A stretch of DNA of 41,665 nt from Gemmatimonadota bacterium (GTDB lineage: Bacteria > Gemmatimonadota > Gemmatimonadetes > Gemmatimonadales > GWC2-71-9), in contig JAJCZW010000069.1 in assembly GCA_029262155.1 (NCBI GenBank), positions 1 to 41,665 of the forward strand, read 5' to 3'. Position 1 is the stretch's first letter. The number at the start of each line of letters is the position of its first letter. The notes beneath the pieces were generated by a model. That model was not told the origin of the DNA and searched no databases. It saw nothing but the letters and a program-made list of their open reading frames with translations. Position numbers and translations under genes: made by a program. This document shows, in pieces, positions 28,695-37,762 of this stretch.

Positions 28695-29951
28695 ATGACT
28701 GCCCGGCACCACCTCCTCCTGCTCCTGCTCGCCTCAGGCCTTTTGGGATGCGGGCAGGGCACCACTCCTCCCCTCACGGACCAACCCCTCATGCTACCTG
28801 ATCCGATCGAACACCTCGGCCCGGTGGCGGTTCGGGAACCGATGGTGGTGGAACATCCCGACGGAACCTTGTTCGTTGCGGGATTCTCCCAAGCCCTGGA
28901 GGAGTCGGACCAAGCCCCCAAGCTGTTTCGGAGCCAGGACGGGGGAACCACCTGGCGCCCGGTTGATGTCGGGAGCCCTGCCGATGGGGCGCTGGGCAAT
29001 TCGGACGTCGACCTCGCCGTCGCACCGAACGGCATCCTCTACTTCCTCACGATGGGCTTCGACCGCTTGACCGGCGAGGGAACCCATGTCGCGGTCGGTG
29101 TGAGTCGCGATGTTGGAGACAGTTGGACCTGGACCTTTCTCTCACGGGATCGTTTCGACGATCGCCCCTGGATCGAAGTCACTCCCGACGGTCGTGCACA
29201 CGTCATCTGGAATGATGGTGACGGAGTCCGCTATGCCTCGAGTTCCGATACCGGCGTAACCTGGACAGAGCATGCGAGGGTTTCTCCACAAGGCCACTCG
29301 AGCCATTTCGCCGGTGGCCCCCATGGCGAACTCGCGGTGCGCATCACGCCGCTCTCGGCGTCAGGAAACCGTTATCACGAAGGGATCGATTTCCTGGCAG
29401 TGAGCACCGACGGGGGCCAGACATGGGAGCACCGGTCGGCACCTGGGGCTCGCCAGTGGAGCGCCGATTTTGCGAATCCCGGCAACGTACCACGATGGGT
29501 CGAACCGTTGGCATGGGATGCGGCGGGCACACTTTACTATCTCTGGAGTGAGGGCGCCACGCTCCAACTGGGCCGTTCCCGTGATCTCGGCGGAACCTGG
29601 GAGCAGTGGTCGGTCGTCACGTCAGAGCTTCCACTCTACTTTCCCTTTCTCGCCGCCAGCGGGACGGGCCAACTCGCCGCAACTTGGTTCTCTGGCACCG
29701 AGAACGAACTCCAAGCGCATGTCGCCTTGATTGACGCCGTAGGCCCCGAACCATCGGTCCGTTTGGGGCCCACCTTCCTGGTCGACAGCTGGAAGACCAT
29801 CGATGGATCTCCAGTGCGCGACACAGGAGGCGAATACCTGCCGGTCCTCTTTCTTTCCGACGGAGACTTGGGCGTTGTGGCGCCCATCCAGAACACTCCA
29901 GACGGACACCAAGGGTTCCATTGGTATCGCATCACCCACCCTCCTGAATAG
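28695..29951 (+). CDS. BNR-repeat / sialidase-like lipoprotein
   Basis: MTARHHLLLLLLASGLLGCGQG lipobox; repeated Asp-box motifs SQDGGTTW, SSDTGVTW, STDGGQTW, SRDLGGTW. Alternative ATG at 28662 overlaps the upstream stop. Confidence 0.85.
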   Translation: MTARHHLLLLLLASGLLGCGQGTTPPLTDQPLMLPDPIEHLGPVAVREPMVVEHPDGTLFVAGFSQALEESDQAPKLFRSQDGGTTWRPVDVGSPADGALGNSDVDLAVAPNGILYFLTMGFDRLTGEGTHVAVGVSRDVGDSWTWTFLSRDRFDDRPWIEVTPDGRAHVIWNDGDGVRYASSSDTGVTWTEHARVSPQGHSSHFAGGPHGELAVRITPLSASGNRYHEGIDFLAVSTDGGQTWEHRSAPGARQWSADFANPGNVPRWVEPLAWDAAGTLYYLWSEGATLQLGRSRDLGGTWEQWSVVTSELPLYFPFLAASGTGQLAATWFSGTENELQAHVALIDAVGPEPSVRLGPTFLVDSWKTIDGSPVRDTGGEYLPVLFLSDGDLGVVAPIQNTPDGHQGFHWYRITHPPE

Positions 29952-30016
29952 AGGATTCGCCTGTAACCTGTTGCCACTCAGGGGAGCGGAACCCCACTCG
30001 CCCCCACTTCCCCACG

Positions 30017-30207
30017 GCCGCCCTGGTGTTTGTCGGACGGCACGCAATCCTTCAGGTATCCCGCGCCGAGGACGGGAGCCCCGGTGGAAGGCGATCGGGT
30101 GGATTAACGGGATCATGTTGGCGGTGGTTTACACCATACGAAGGTCCAACCGACGGATCATCTCAGCCCGACCGGCCAGTCGCAGAGAGCGGAGGGAAAT
30201 CCTATGA
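30017..30207 (+). pseudogene. brnT: Degenerate BrnT-like toxin (N-terminally truncated, frameshifted)
   Basis: Frame A: AALVFVGRHAILQVSRAEDGSP; frame B: RWKAIGWINGIMLAVVYTIRRSNRRIISARPASRRERREIL. They join if one C is added to the CCCC run at 30079-30082. The usual N-terminal EWDxxKxxxNxxKHG segment is absent. Confidence 0.65.
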
Positions 30208-30575
30208 TAGCCAAACAGTTCGACCCGACCAAGGACAACACCGATTGGAAGCGGGTCCGGCATAAGACCGATGAGGAACTGATCGCCGCGGCCGAAGCGG
30301 ATGAGGACAACCCACCACTCACCGAGGCGGAGCTTGCGACGACGCACATTGTCGACCCCGTGTCAAAGGAGTCGATTACTATCCGCCCTGACGCCCCGAT
30401 CCTTGAGTGGTTCAGGGCGCAGGGCCAGGGGTATCAGACCCGGATCAATGCCGTGCTCAGATCCTATGTCGAGATGCGCCGGCCGAAGGTGGCGTCAACA
30501 GGACGGGCGCCAACAAATGAATCGTGGACCTCGCGGGCCAGAGAGGGAGTCGCACTGAGCACCTCCTCCCAATAG
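30204..30575 (+). CDS. brnA: BrnA-family antitoxin
   Basis: DKxxTDWKRVRHKTDEELIAAAEADEDNPPLTEAEL...ITIRPDAPILEWFRAQGQGYQTRINAVLRSYVE, canonical BrnA; ATGA overlap with the brnT remnant. Confidence 0.88.
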   Translation: MIAKQFDPTKDNTDWKRVRHKTDEELIAAAEADEDNPPLTEAELATTHIVDPVSKESITIRPDAPILEWFRAQGQGYQTRINAVLRSYVEMRRPKVASTGRAPTNESWTSRAREGVALSTSSQ

Positions 30576-30908
30576 GCCCGTCAACGTCGCGACCCAGCCG
30601 CCCGGCGAATCAACCCGAGGAGCAATGTGCGAAAGCTCGAATGCCGCGCAAATAGGGCTTGACCATCTAACAGTTTCGGGTACACGGTTGCAAGACATCC
30701 TCCGATTCGTCGCGGATGACTCGAGACGGGCCTTCACACCAACAAAGAACACGGTTCGGCCCTACGGGAACCAAGAGGAAGTACCAATCGGTTTCCTCCG
30801 GCGGACAGTTGGGGCTTGGCGGGGTCGAGATTCGTCTTTATCCTCGGGTACGCGACACCATACCATCGACGGGATTTCTTCTTCCTTGCACCCCTGGGAG
30901 TTACCTCA

Positions 30909-31838
30909 GTGAAGGCTCGAACACGCAACTGGTCTTTGGGGATGGTGGCCGTGGCCTCCCTTGTTGTTCCGACAACCGGAAACGCCCAATCAGTTGAGGA
31001 TCTCGCCATCCGATTCGCAGGCATGACGGCGGTCAGCGGCTATGAGCGCCCCATGGCCGACTCTCTCTTAGTCCTCCTGCCCACGGCAATGCAGGATCGT
31101 GCCGGAAACGTTGTGCTGACGCTGGGTTCTGGGGAACCGACCAGAGTTGCCGCCTGCCCGATGGATGAGTGGGGGTATGTGGTCGGCCGCCTCCGGGATG
31201 ACGGATGGATCACCCTTCGGCGGGTGGGGGCCGGTCAACCTCCGCTGTGGGACCAGATGCATGAAGGCCACCGGATGACGATCTGGACCCGAAGTGGACC
31301 GGTCCCGGCCGTGATGGCGGTCCCCTCGACGCATTTGGCCCGGGGACGGGCCAGTCTCCCTACCACCCCATTCTCAAGCGATGATGCCTACCTCGATACC
31401 GGCGCAACGTCTGCGGCGGACGTCGCCGACCTCGGAATCCAGGTGGTGGATCCGGTCGCCTTGGAGAAAGCCACCCATCGCTATGGACAACAGCGTCTGG
31501 CGGGAGTCGATGCGGCTCGACGAAGCGCATGTGCCGCCCTGGCTGCGGTGGCGATTTCCAACCCACCGGTCCGAGGAACCGTCCACATCGCCTTCACGAC
31601 CGAGAGCCGCCTTCGTCACCGAGGCCTCTTCACGTTGATCAACCAACGGGGGCCTGTCACCGGCACCCTGCTGCTCGACTATCCGATTCGACGCACGCCG
31701 GAGACTCTCGGAACGGTTCGCACGCTGGAACTCAACAGTCGGTATGGCGGAACCCAGGTGGAGACCGTTGACCTGACCGACCTTCCCGGCCTGATGGCCC
31801 AGATTCGGCAGTGGCTTAACGGAGGGGAATCCCAATGA
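30909..31838 (+). CDS. Secreted M42-peptidase-fold protein, probable pseudoenzyme
   Basis: GTG at 30909 after GGGAG; signal peptide; sequence parallels the downstream M42 protein (MTAVSGYERPMADSLL, VAACPMDEWGYVVG, VDLTDL), but catalytic/metal motifs are altered. Confidence 0.72.
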   Translation: MKARTRNWSLGMVAVASLVVPTTGNAQSVEDLAIRFAGMTAVSGYERPMADSLLVLLPTAMQDRAGNVVLTLGSGEPTRVAACPMDEWGYVVGRLRDDGWITLRRVGAGQPPLWDQMHEGHRMTIWTRSGPVPAVMAVPSTHLARGRASLPTTPFSSDDAYLDTGATSAADVADLGIQVVDPVALEKATHRYGQQRLAGVDAARRSACAALAAVAISNPPVRGTVHIAFTTESRLRHRGLFTLINQRGPVTGTLLLDYPIRRTPETLGTVRTLELNSRYGGTQVETVDLTDLPGLMAQIRQWLNGGESQ

Positions 31839-32929
31839 GACGCATCTGCTTGGGTTTAGCCGTGGGTCTGATGGTTGGCGTTACCTCTTCCGGCGCGCAG
31901 ATCGCCCGCCCCAGGGTGGCCGCTGCCCAGAGCCTTCTCGCCACGTTGGTTGAGACCTACGGTGTATCCGGCGCCGAGGGGCCGGTTCGAGACATTATCC
32001 TCGGACAACTCCCTCCGTGGGCGCATCCAGAGGTCGACGCGAAGGGCAACATCTGGGTCCGAGTGGGAGAAGGTAAGCCCACCTCCGTCTTCGTGGCTCA
32101 CATGGACGAGACCGGATTCGAGATCACGGCGATTGGGGAGGATGGCCTCCTCGACATCCGCCCGCGCGGTGGTTTTCTCCCCTGGCTCTGGGAAGCCACA
32201 CCGGCTCTGGTCCACACGCCAGGGGGTAGCGTCCCCGCCGTCTTCACCCCGCGACTTGGGGTGGAAGAACAACCGACACGGCGTGGCACTCCCTACAAGG
32301 TGGATGTCGGGGTCAGCTCCAAGGCTCAAGCTGAGGCATTGGGCGTGCGGCCTGGACAGACGGTGACGAACCCGAAGCGGTTCGTTCCCCTCGCGGGGTA
32401 CCGAGCAACCGGTCGTTCGTTCGACGATCGCGTTGGGAGTGCCGCGCAGTTGTTGGCACTGCGACAGCTCGATCCCACGAAGCTTCCGCATGAGGTCGTT
32501 TTCCTCTGGGTGGTCGAAGAGGAGATCGGATTGGTCGGGAGCGCGGCAGCTGCCCAACAGTTAGGCTTCAATGCCGATCGGGTCTACGCGATCGACACCT
32601 TTGTCAGCAGCGACTCCCCGTTGGATCCTCAAAACTTTGCCCTTACGCCGATCGGCCAGGGCCCGGTTGCCCGCATGGTCGACAACAGTTCCGTCACACC
32701 GACACCTGTCGTCGATACCTTGGTGCGCCTCGCCCGGCGGAACGGGCTTTCGCTCCAGGTCGGCACGACGAACGGTGGTAACGACGGATCGGCCTTCGCG
32801 GCCTGGGGTGTCGTCGATATTCCCATCGGCTGGCCGCTCCGCTACTCGCACTCCCCGGTTGAGGTGATCGATCTCCGGGATCTGGTCGTCCTGGGCGATC
32901 TTCTCGCGGCGATCGCAACCTCATGGTGA
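31835..32929 (+). CDS. Secreted M42-family aminopeptidase
   Basis: FVAHMDETGFEI, SFDDRVGSAAQL, WVVEEEIGLVGS, IDTFVSSDSP, GGNDGSAFAAWGVVDIPIGWPLRYSHSPVEVIDLRD; ATGA overlap with the preceding gene. Confidence 0.9.
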   Translation: MRRICLGLAVGLMVGVTSSGAQIARPRVAAAQSLLATLVETYGVSGAEGPVRDIILGQLPPWAHPEVDAKGNIWVRVGEGKPTSVFVAHMDETGFEITAIGEDGLLDIRPRGGFLPWLWEATPALVHTPGGSVPAVFTPRLGVEEQPTRRGTPYKVDVGVSSKAQAEALGVRPGQTVTNPKRFVPLAGYRATGRSFDDRVGSAAQLLALRQLDPTKLPHEVVFLWVVEEEIGLVGSAAAAQQLGFNADRVYAIDTFVSSDSPLDPQNFALTPIGQGPVARMVDNSSVTPTPVVDTLVRLARRNGLSLQVGTTNGGNDGSAFAAWGVVDIPIGWPLRYSHSPVEVIDLRDLVVLGDLLAAIATSW

Positions 32930-32939
32930 TATTCCTGGC

Positions 32940-34244
32940 ATGACCGCTGACGCGCTCGACTCTTTCCGCACCCGGCTGTTAGCCCCGTTTGAAACAGCGC
33001 TGGCCACCGCCTGTGCCCAGGCGGCAACGCGAAGGACGGAGGAGGGGTTCCGCCAACTGGCTGGGGCGATACGGTCCTCACCGCTCACGACCGCCCTTCC
33101 GGCCATCCAACAGGCGGCCGCTGAGGTCGAGAGTGTTCCGCTCCGATCGCTCGATGAAAAGGCAAACCATCTTCTCGCACTCCTCCGACAGGTGCTCGGG
33201 AAAGAAACCGCCACTCCACGGCCAGCACCCGCGGCGGCGGCGCCTCCCCCCGTCGATCGACCGACAACGCCACTCCCCAAGCGGTCATCGCCTTCACCGA
33301 CGACTTCCCCATTGGCATCCGGCAAGCCGATGGCAACACCACCCCCACCACCGAGCGAGAGCCCGAAACGCAACGTGCCACCTCCACCGACCGAGTCTCC
33401 CTCAGTCACCACGGCAACCCCTTCGGCGCCAGCACCTCCTGCACCACTCCATCCGACTGCCCTACAGTCGGAGGTCGAGGCCCAGGATAGCAAAGAGACG
33501 AAGGCGGCGGCGGTTGAGCGCCATTCCGGATTGCTCACGCGATTTCGTCATGCGAACGACTCCCAAACGGAACCACTCCCAGTCGCTGTCATCGCCGCGA
33601 ACGCGTCACAGGTTGATCGACTCCGCGGGCAACTTCCCTTGACTGCCGCCATCGGTGAGTGGACCGATACTCATTACGTGCTCTTCTTCCCCCATAGGAC
33701 TGTACCGGACGTGTTGGCTCTCCTCGAGCCTGCGATCGCATCATCCTCCATGCAGGCAGGTCTTGGTGCCGTACCGTCGGGGTATGACCTCTCGCCGCTC
33801 GTGGAACGTCTCATTGCGGCACTCCCTGGCCCGGGGAAGGTCAAGGCAATTGAGGAAGAGTTGGCCCAGGAGGAAGACGGGGCGTACTACGTCGTCGTGG
33901 CTGCTGAGGACGACGCTCTTGCATCTCAACTCACCGATCGGTTGGGTCGACTCGGTTTCATCGTCCACCGAAGCCCCGATGCGGTCGATCTCCTCCAGGT
34001 GGCGCACCGTATCGTCCCCGACCTCATCGTGCTTGAGTTGCAGAATTCACATGTCGACGGAGCCAACGTCGTGACCCGGGTGCGGCAGATCCGCGGTTTC
34101 CACGACGTCCCTATCATTATCAACGGAGGGGCAGCACCCGAGGAGTACGAGGGCGCTGGGTTGGTCGACGTGCTCGTGACACCGCTCGGGCCTCAGGATC
34201 TAGCGCTACGGGCGAGACGCCTGGCAAAGGATAGTTTGATCTAA
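32940..34244 (+). CDS. Pro-rich-linker protein with C-terminal response-regulator receiver-like domain
   Basis: N-terminal helical domain, Pro-rich linker (residues ~95-180), degenerate GGDEF-like segment, C-terminal REC-like domain YYVVVAAEDDALASQLTDRLGRLGFIVHRSPDAVDLLQVAHRIVPDLIVLELQNSHVDGANVVTRVRQ. Confidence 0.78.
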   Translation: MTADALDSFRTRLLAPFETALATACAQAATRRTEEGFRQLAGAIRSSPLTTALPAIQQAAAEVESVPLRSLDEKANHLLALLRQVLGKETATPRPAPAAAAPPPVDRPTTPLPKRSSPSPTTSPLASGKPMATPPPPPSESPKRNVPPPPTESPSVTTATPSAPAPPAPLHPTALQSEVEAQDSKETKAAAVERHSGLLTRFRHANDSQTEPLPVAVIAANASQVDRLRGQLPLTAAIGEWTDTHYVLFFPHRTVPDVLALLEPAIASSSMQAGLGAVPSGYDLSPLVERLIAALPGPGKVKAIEEELAQEEDGAYYVVVAAEDDALASQLTDRLGRLGFIVHRSPDAVDLLQVAHRIVPDLIVLELQNSHVDGANVVTRVRQIRGFHDVPIIINGGAAPEEYEGAGLVDVLVTPLGPQDLALRARRLAKDSLI

Positions 34245-35236
34245 TCCCATTCAACGCACACCCCTTTGGTGGTGAACACCATTGGGATGAGTTGCCCACC
34301 TTCACGTACCATGGCTGTCTCGATCGCCTGTCGATTCTCAGTCAAGACCAAGATCGACCCACCAGCACCCGCACCAACAGCCTTCATTCCTAACACACCG
34401 ACGTCTCGGGCGACATGCTCAAGTCTCGCCATCAGCGGTGTGCGCATCCCGGCGTCCAGTGCCTGCTGGGCGGCCCAGTTCTGATCGAGCAACGCTCCGA
34501 CCTGGGCGAGGTCTCCATCCATTAATGCCTCGGCCATCGCATACCCCGTCTCCCTCAGACGGAGAAGCGCACCAGTCGTTCCTGGATCACCGGTAGCATA
34601 ACGCCCCATGACCCGCGCGATCGTATCGCCGGACACACGGGATTGCCCGGTGTAGACGAGCACAAGTGCGTCGCCCAACGCCTCTTCGACGCCAGAAGCG
34701 AACACCTTGGAGTCAACCGTGACACCGTCCTCCCCGAAGACAAACCGATGGCACCCTCCAAACGCTGCCGCATATTGATCCTGCCGACCGCCGGGATGAC
34801 GTGCCTCTGCCGATTCCAAGCGATAGGCTTCCTCGGCGATTTCCCGCGGATCCAAGGCAACACCCTGCTGTGCCTGGAGTGACGCGACCAGGGCCACCCC
34901 AAGTGCCCCGGACGAACCCAACCCAGACCCCGGCGGCACCGTTGCAGCGGAACGGAGTGTGCCTGCGCCGAATGGCCGGGCCCGCACAGCAACCCGGTGT
35001 AGATCGAGCGTTCCGTCCAAGACAAACGGCGTGGCCTCATCGAGACGAATACTCTGATCCAGGTCTTCCGACCGCAGAACCCGGTCAGTCCCACCAAGAT
35101 CGATCGTCACAGCTGTCCGGTGGTCGATCGCAATATTCACGACCACGCCACCTTCCCGATCGGCGAAGGGCGGGACGTCGGTCCAACCTCCCGCGAGATC
35201 GATTCGAACAGGAGCGGTCGCCACAACCCGCTTCAC
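34241..35236 (-). CDS. GHMP-family sugar kinase
   Basis: ATAPVRIDLAGGWTDVPPFADREGGVVVNIAID and PPGSGLGSSGALGVALVAS (GHMP ATP motif); resembles D-glycero-D-manno-heptose-7-phosphate or fucose-type kinases. Confidence 0.88.
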   Translation of the reverse strand: MKRVVATAPVRIDLAGGWTDVPPFADREGGVVVNIAIDHRTAVTIDLGGTDRVLRSEDLDQSIRLDEATPFVLDGTLDLHRVAVRARPFGAGTLRSAATVPPGSGLGSSGALGVALVASLQAQQGVALDPREIAEEAYRLESAEARHPGGRQDQYAAAFGGCHRFVFGEDGVTVDSKVFASGVEEALGDALVLVYTGQSRVSGDTIARVMGRYATGDPGTTGALLRLRETGYAMAEALMDGDLAQVGALLDQNWAAQQALDAGMRTPLMARLEHVARDVGVLGMKAVGAGAGGSILVLTENRQAIETAMVREGGQLIPMVFTTKGVCVEWD

Positions 35237-36690
35237 GGAACGATATGCCAGGATGTGACGGTCGGGAGCTCGCCTCGGAGATCCATCTGTACCCCCTGGA
35301 CCTGCCGCCGCTTCCCTTGGACTCCGCGGGCATGATACAGAAAGGTCGCTGGGACATCTCGCCGAAACTGGTCGAGCGGATCGTCGCCGGCTACCTGCCC
35401 GGTCACCTCGAGGAGAGGTGCCAGGTACCCCAGATCGAGGTCTCCGGGAACGCCGAGGATGGCGGCATCAAAGTCGGGGCGAACGGCGTAGATTCGATCG
35501 AGAAACGCCGAAAGTTCCATCTGGCGGATGCGAACAATCACGCCGACCTTGGCGAGTTGGGCTTGGACCAGTTGCTCCAGTGCCACCTCGCCACTGCCCA
35601 CCGTCAGCAACTCAAACTCGAGGCTCTCTCCCGCAAGCAGGGCACGGGCACTATCGGGCAGGAATGGTGTCGGCTCCGGGAGTTCGGGCAGGAGTTCTGT
35701 CGGGACCGGACCCGAGGCCGGAGTCCCAAACCCGAATGCGATTCCGTTGACGATCTCGGGGCGATCCAATGCCAACATGATCGCTTCGCGGCGTCGACGA
35801 TCGTCAAAGGGAGGTCGGCGGGTGTTGAATATCAACGATACGGTAAAAAGAAGTGGATAATCCAGCACCTCAAGTTGTGGATGGCGGCGCACAAACGAGG
35901 CGTGCCCCGGTTGGATTCCGGCGAAATCCAATTCACCCGACGTCAGTGCCGCTAGTTTCGTTGTCGGTTCGTCCACGATGGCGACTACGAGCCGTTGCAG
36001 CAAGGGGGGACCCCCCAGGGCATCGGCGAAGTCATCGTTCCGTTCAAACACCCACCGACGGTTTGGTTCGTGGGAAACAAATCGAAATGGACCATTCCCG
36101 ATCGGCGCCTGATTCCAAGGAGCGCGGCGGAGGTCGCCATGGGCGATCGCGCCGAGTAGGTGAACCGGAACGATTGCCAAGTCGCTGAAGACGTCAGGTA
36201 TACCACGCTGTGGGCCCGAAAAATCAAGGATCACCGTTGAGTCATCGATAGCGTCAACCCGAACCAACTCTTCCAAGTCAGAGGTTCGGGGATACCCCGT
36301 GGCCGGATCCTGTGCTGTCTGGAGAGTAAACTCGACATCTTGGGCTGTGGTCGGAGCGCCATCGTGCCAACGTACGCCCCGGACCAGATGGAACGTCAAT
36401 CGAGTCCGGCTCGTTGACCACTCCCAGGATCGTGCGAGATACGGACGTAGCGTGAGGGTGGAATCGTAACGCACCAACGTTGTGAGGAGAACGTAGCGCT
36501 GCACCTGTTTGGCCAAAGGATGGGTCGTTACCAACGGATTGGGACTTTGGAGGTCGGCCCCGGAGGCCAACAACACCGTGCCCGGTCTCCGATCGGCGGG
36601 CTGACACCCCAGGAAGCTTCCCAGTAACACGAGAACACCCATTCCACGATAGGCTACGGCTCCAGCAGGACGCGTCGTCGGTTTCCGCAT
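35233..36690 (-). CDS. ABC transporter substrate-binding lipoprotein, family 5 (Opp/Dpp type)
   Basis: Lipobox VLLGSFLGC; SWEWSTSRTRLTFHLVRGVRWHDGAPTTAQDVEFTL is the SBP_bac_5 signature; ATGA overlap with the GHMP kinase. Confidence 0.93.
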   Translation of the reverse strand: MRKPTTRPAGAVAYRGMGVLVLLGSFLGCQPADRRPGTVLLASGADLQSPNPLVTTHPLAKQVQRYVLLTTLVRYDSTLTLRPYLARSWEWSTSRTRLTFHLVRGVRWHDGAPTTAQDVEFTLQTAQDPATGYPRTSDLEELVRVDAIDDSTVILDFSGPQRGIPDVFSDLAIVPVHLLGAIAHGDLRRAPWNQAPIGNGPFRFVSHEPNRRWVFERNDDFADALGGPPLLQRLVVAIVDEPTTKLAALTSGELDFAGIQPGHASFVRRHPQLEVLDYPLLFTVSLIFNTRRPPFDDRRRREAIMLALDRPEIVNGIAFGFGTPASGPVPTELLPELPEPTPFLPDSARALLAGESLEFELLTVGSGEVALEQLVQAQLAKVGVIVRIRQMELSAFLDRIYAVRPDFDAAILGVPGDLDLGYLAPLLEVTGQVAGDDPLDQFRRDVPATFLYHARGVQGKRRQVQGVQMDLRGELPTVTSWHIVP

Positions 36691-36784
36691 AGTCCTAACC
36701 TATGCACCTCCCCAAGTGATGCACTAGCCAGCTGTCCCCAAACCCTCCCCCCCCCGTTCCCCGACCGGTCAGTAGATTGCATAG

Positions 36785-37762
36785 ATGGGTTCACACCTGG
36801 CTGTCCGGTCGCTACGCGGCATCGTCGTGGTGTTTGGCGTGGTGGCCCTGACTTTTCTTCTCCTCCATCTGGCGCCGGGCGACCCGGTCAGCCGACTCTT
36901 GGGACCTCGCGCCACGCCGGAACAGGTGGAGGTCCAGCGGCATGCCCTCGGGCTCGACAAACCAGTCCCCATACAGTTTGGGCGATGGATTGGACGTGCC
37001 CTCCAGGGCGACCTGGGAACCAGCATTGCGACCGGTCGGCCGGTGGGCGAGATGCTCATGGCGGCGTGGCCCTACACGGCGGGGTTGGTCACGTTGTCGC
37101 TCGGGTTGAGTTATCTGCTCGGCGTGGTCATTGGTGCCACCCAAGCTTTAACCCGAAAGCCCGCGATCGATTCGGCGCTCACTGTCACGACACTCACCCT
37201 CTTCGCGATGCCAGCCTATTGGCTTGGTCTCCTTCTCATCTTGGTCTTTACCTATGGACTCCGCTGGCTCCCCGCTTTCGGTGCCCACGGCCTCGATGCC
37301 GACTTCTTGACCCCGTCCGGCCGAGCCTACGACACCATCCGGCATCTCGCACTCCCGCTCATCACGCTCACGCTCATCGGTATCGGGGGTATCGCTCGAT
37401 ATGTTCGAGGCGGCGTCGTTGACTTAGGCAACGCGCCGTTTCTCGTCGCGGCAGCGGCACGGGGCTGTACTCGCCGGCGCGTGATCGTCCGTCATGCCAT
37501 CAGGAATGCCCTGATCCCGGTTGTGACCCTGCTCGGCCTCTCGCTTCCGGCCCTCTTCTCTGGAACGGTCTTCATCGAGGTCATCTTTGCCTGGCCCGGT
37601 GTTGGCCTTCTCATGGTCCAAGCGGTGAGTGCACGCGACTACCCCGTGGTCATGGCTGCCACCACGATCAGCGCGATTCTTGTGATCGTGGGCACCCTCC
37701 TCGCCGACCTGATGACCGCCTGGGTCGACCCGCGGGTTAGAATACCAAGTGCGCGTGCCTAA
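36785..37762 (+). CDS. ABC transporter permease, DppB/OppB type
   Basis: RSLRGIVVVFGVVALTFLLLHLAPGDPVSRLLGPRATPEQVEVQRHALGLDKPVPIQFGRWI...ARGCTRRRVIVRHAIRNALIPVVTLLG (EAA loop). Confidence 0.94.
   Translation: MGSHLAVRSLRGIVVVFGVVALTFLLLHLAPGDPVSRLLGPRATPEQVEVQRHALGLDKPVPIQFGRWIGRALQGDLGTSIATGRPVGEMLMAAWPYTAGLVTLSLGLSYLLGVVIGATQALTRKPAIDSALTVTTLTLFAMPAYWLGLLLILVFTYGLRWLPAFGAHGLDADFLTPSGRAYDTIRHLALPLITLTLIGIGGIARYVRGGVVDLGNAPFLVAAAARGCTRRRVIVRHAIRNALIPVVTLLGLSLPALFSGTVFIEVIFAWPGVGLLMVQAVSARDYPVVMAATTISAILVIVGTLLADLMTAWVDPRVRIPSARA

Noticed and set aside
34801-35955. 384-aa plus-strand ORF
   Set aside because: Antisense to the GHMP kinase and SBP genes, both of which have clear family motifs.
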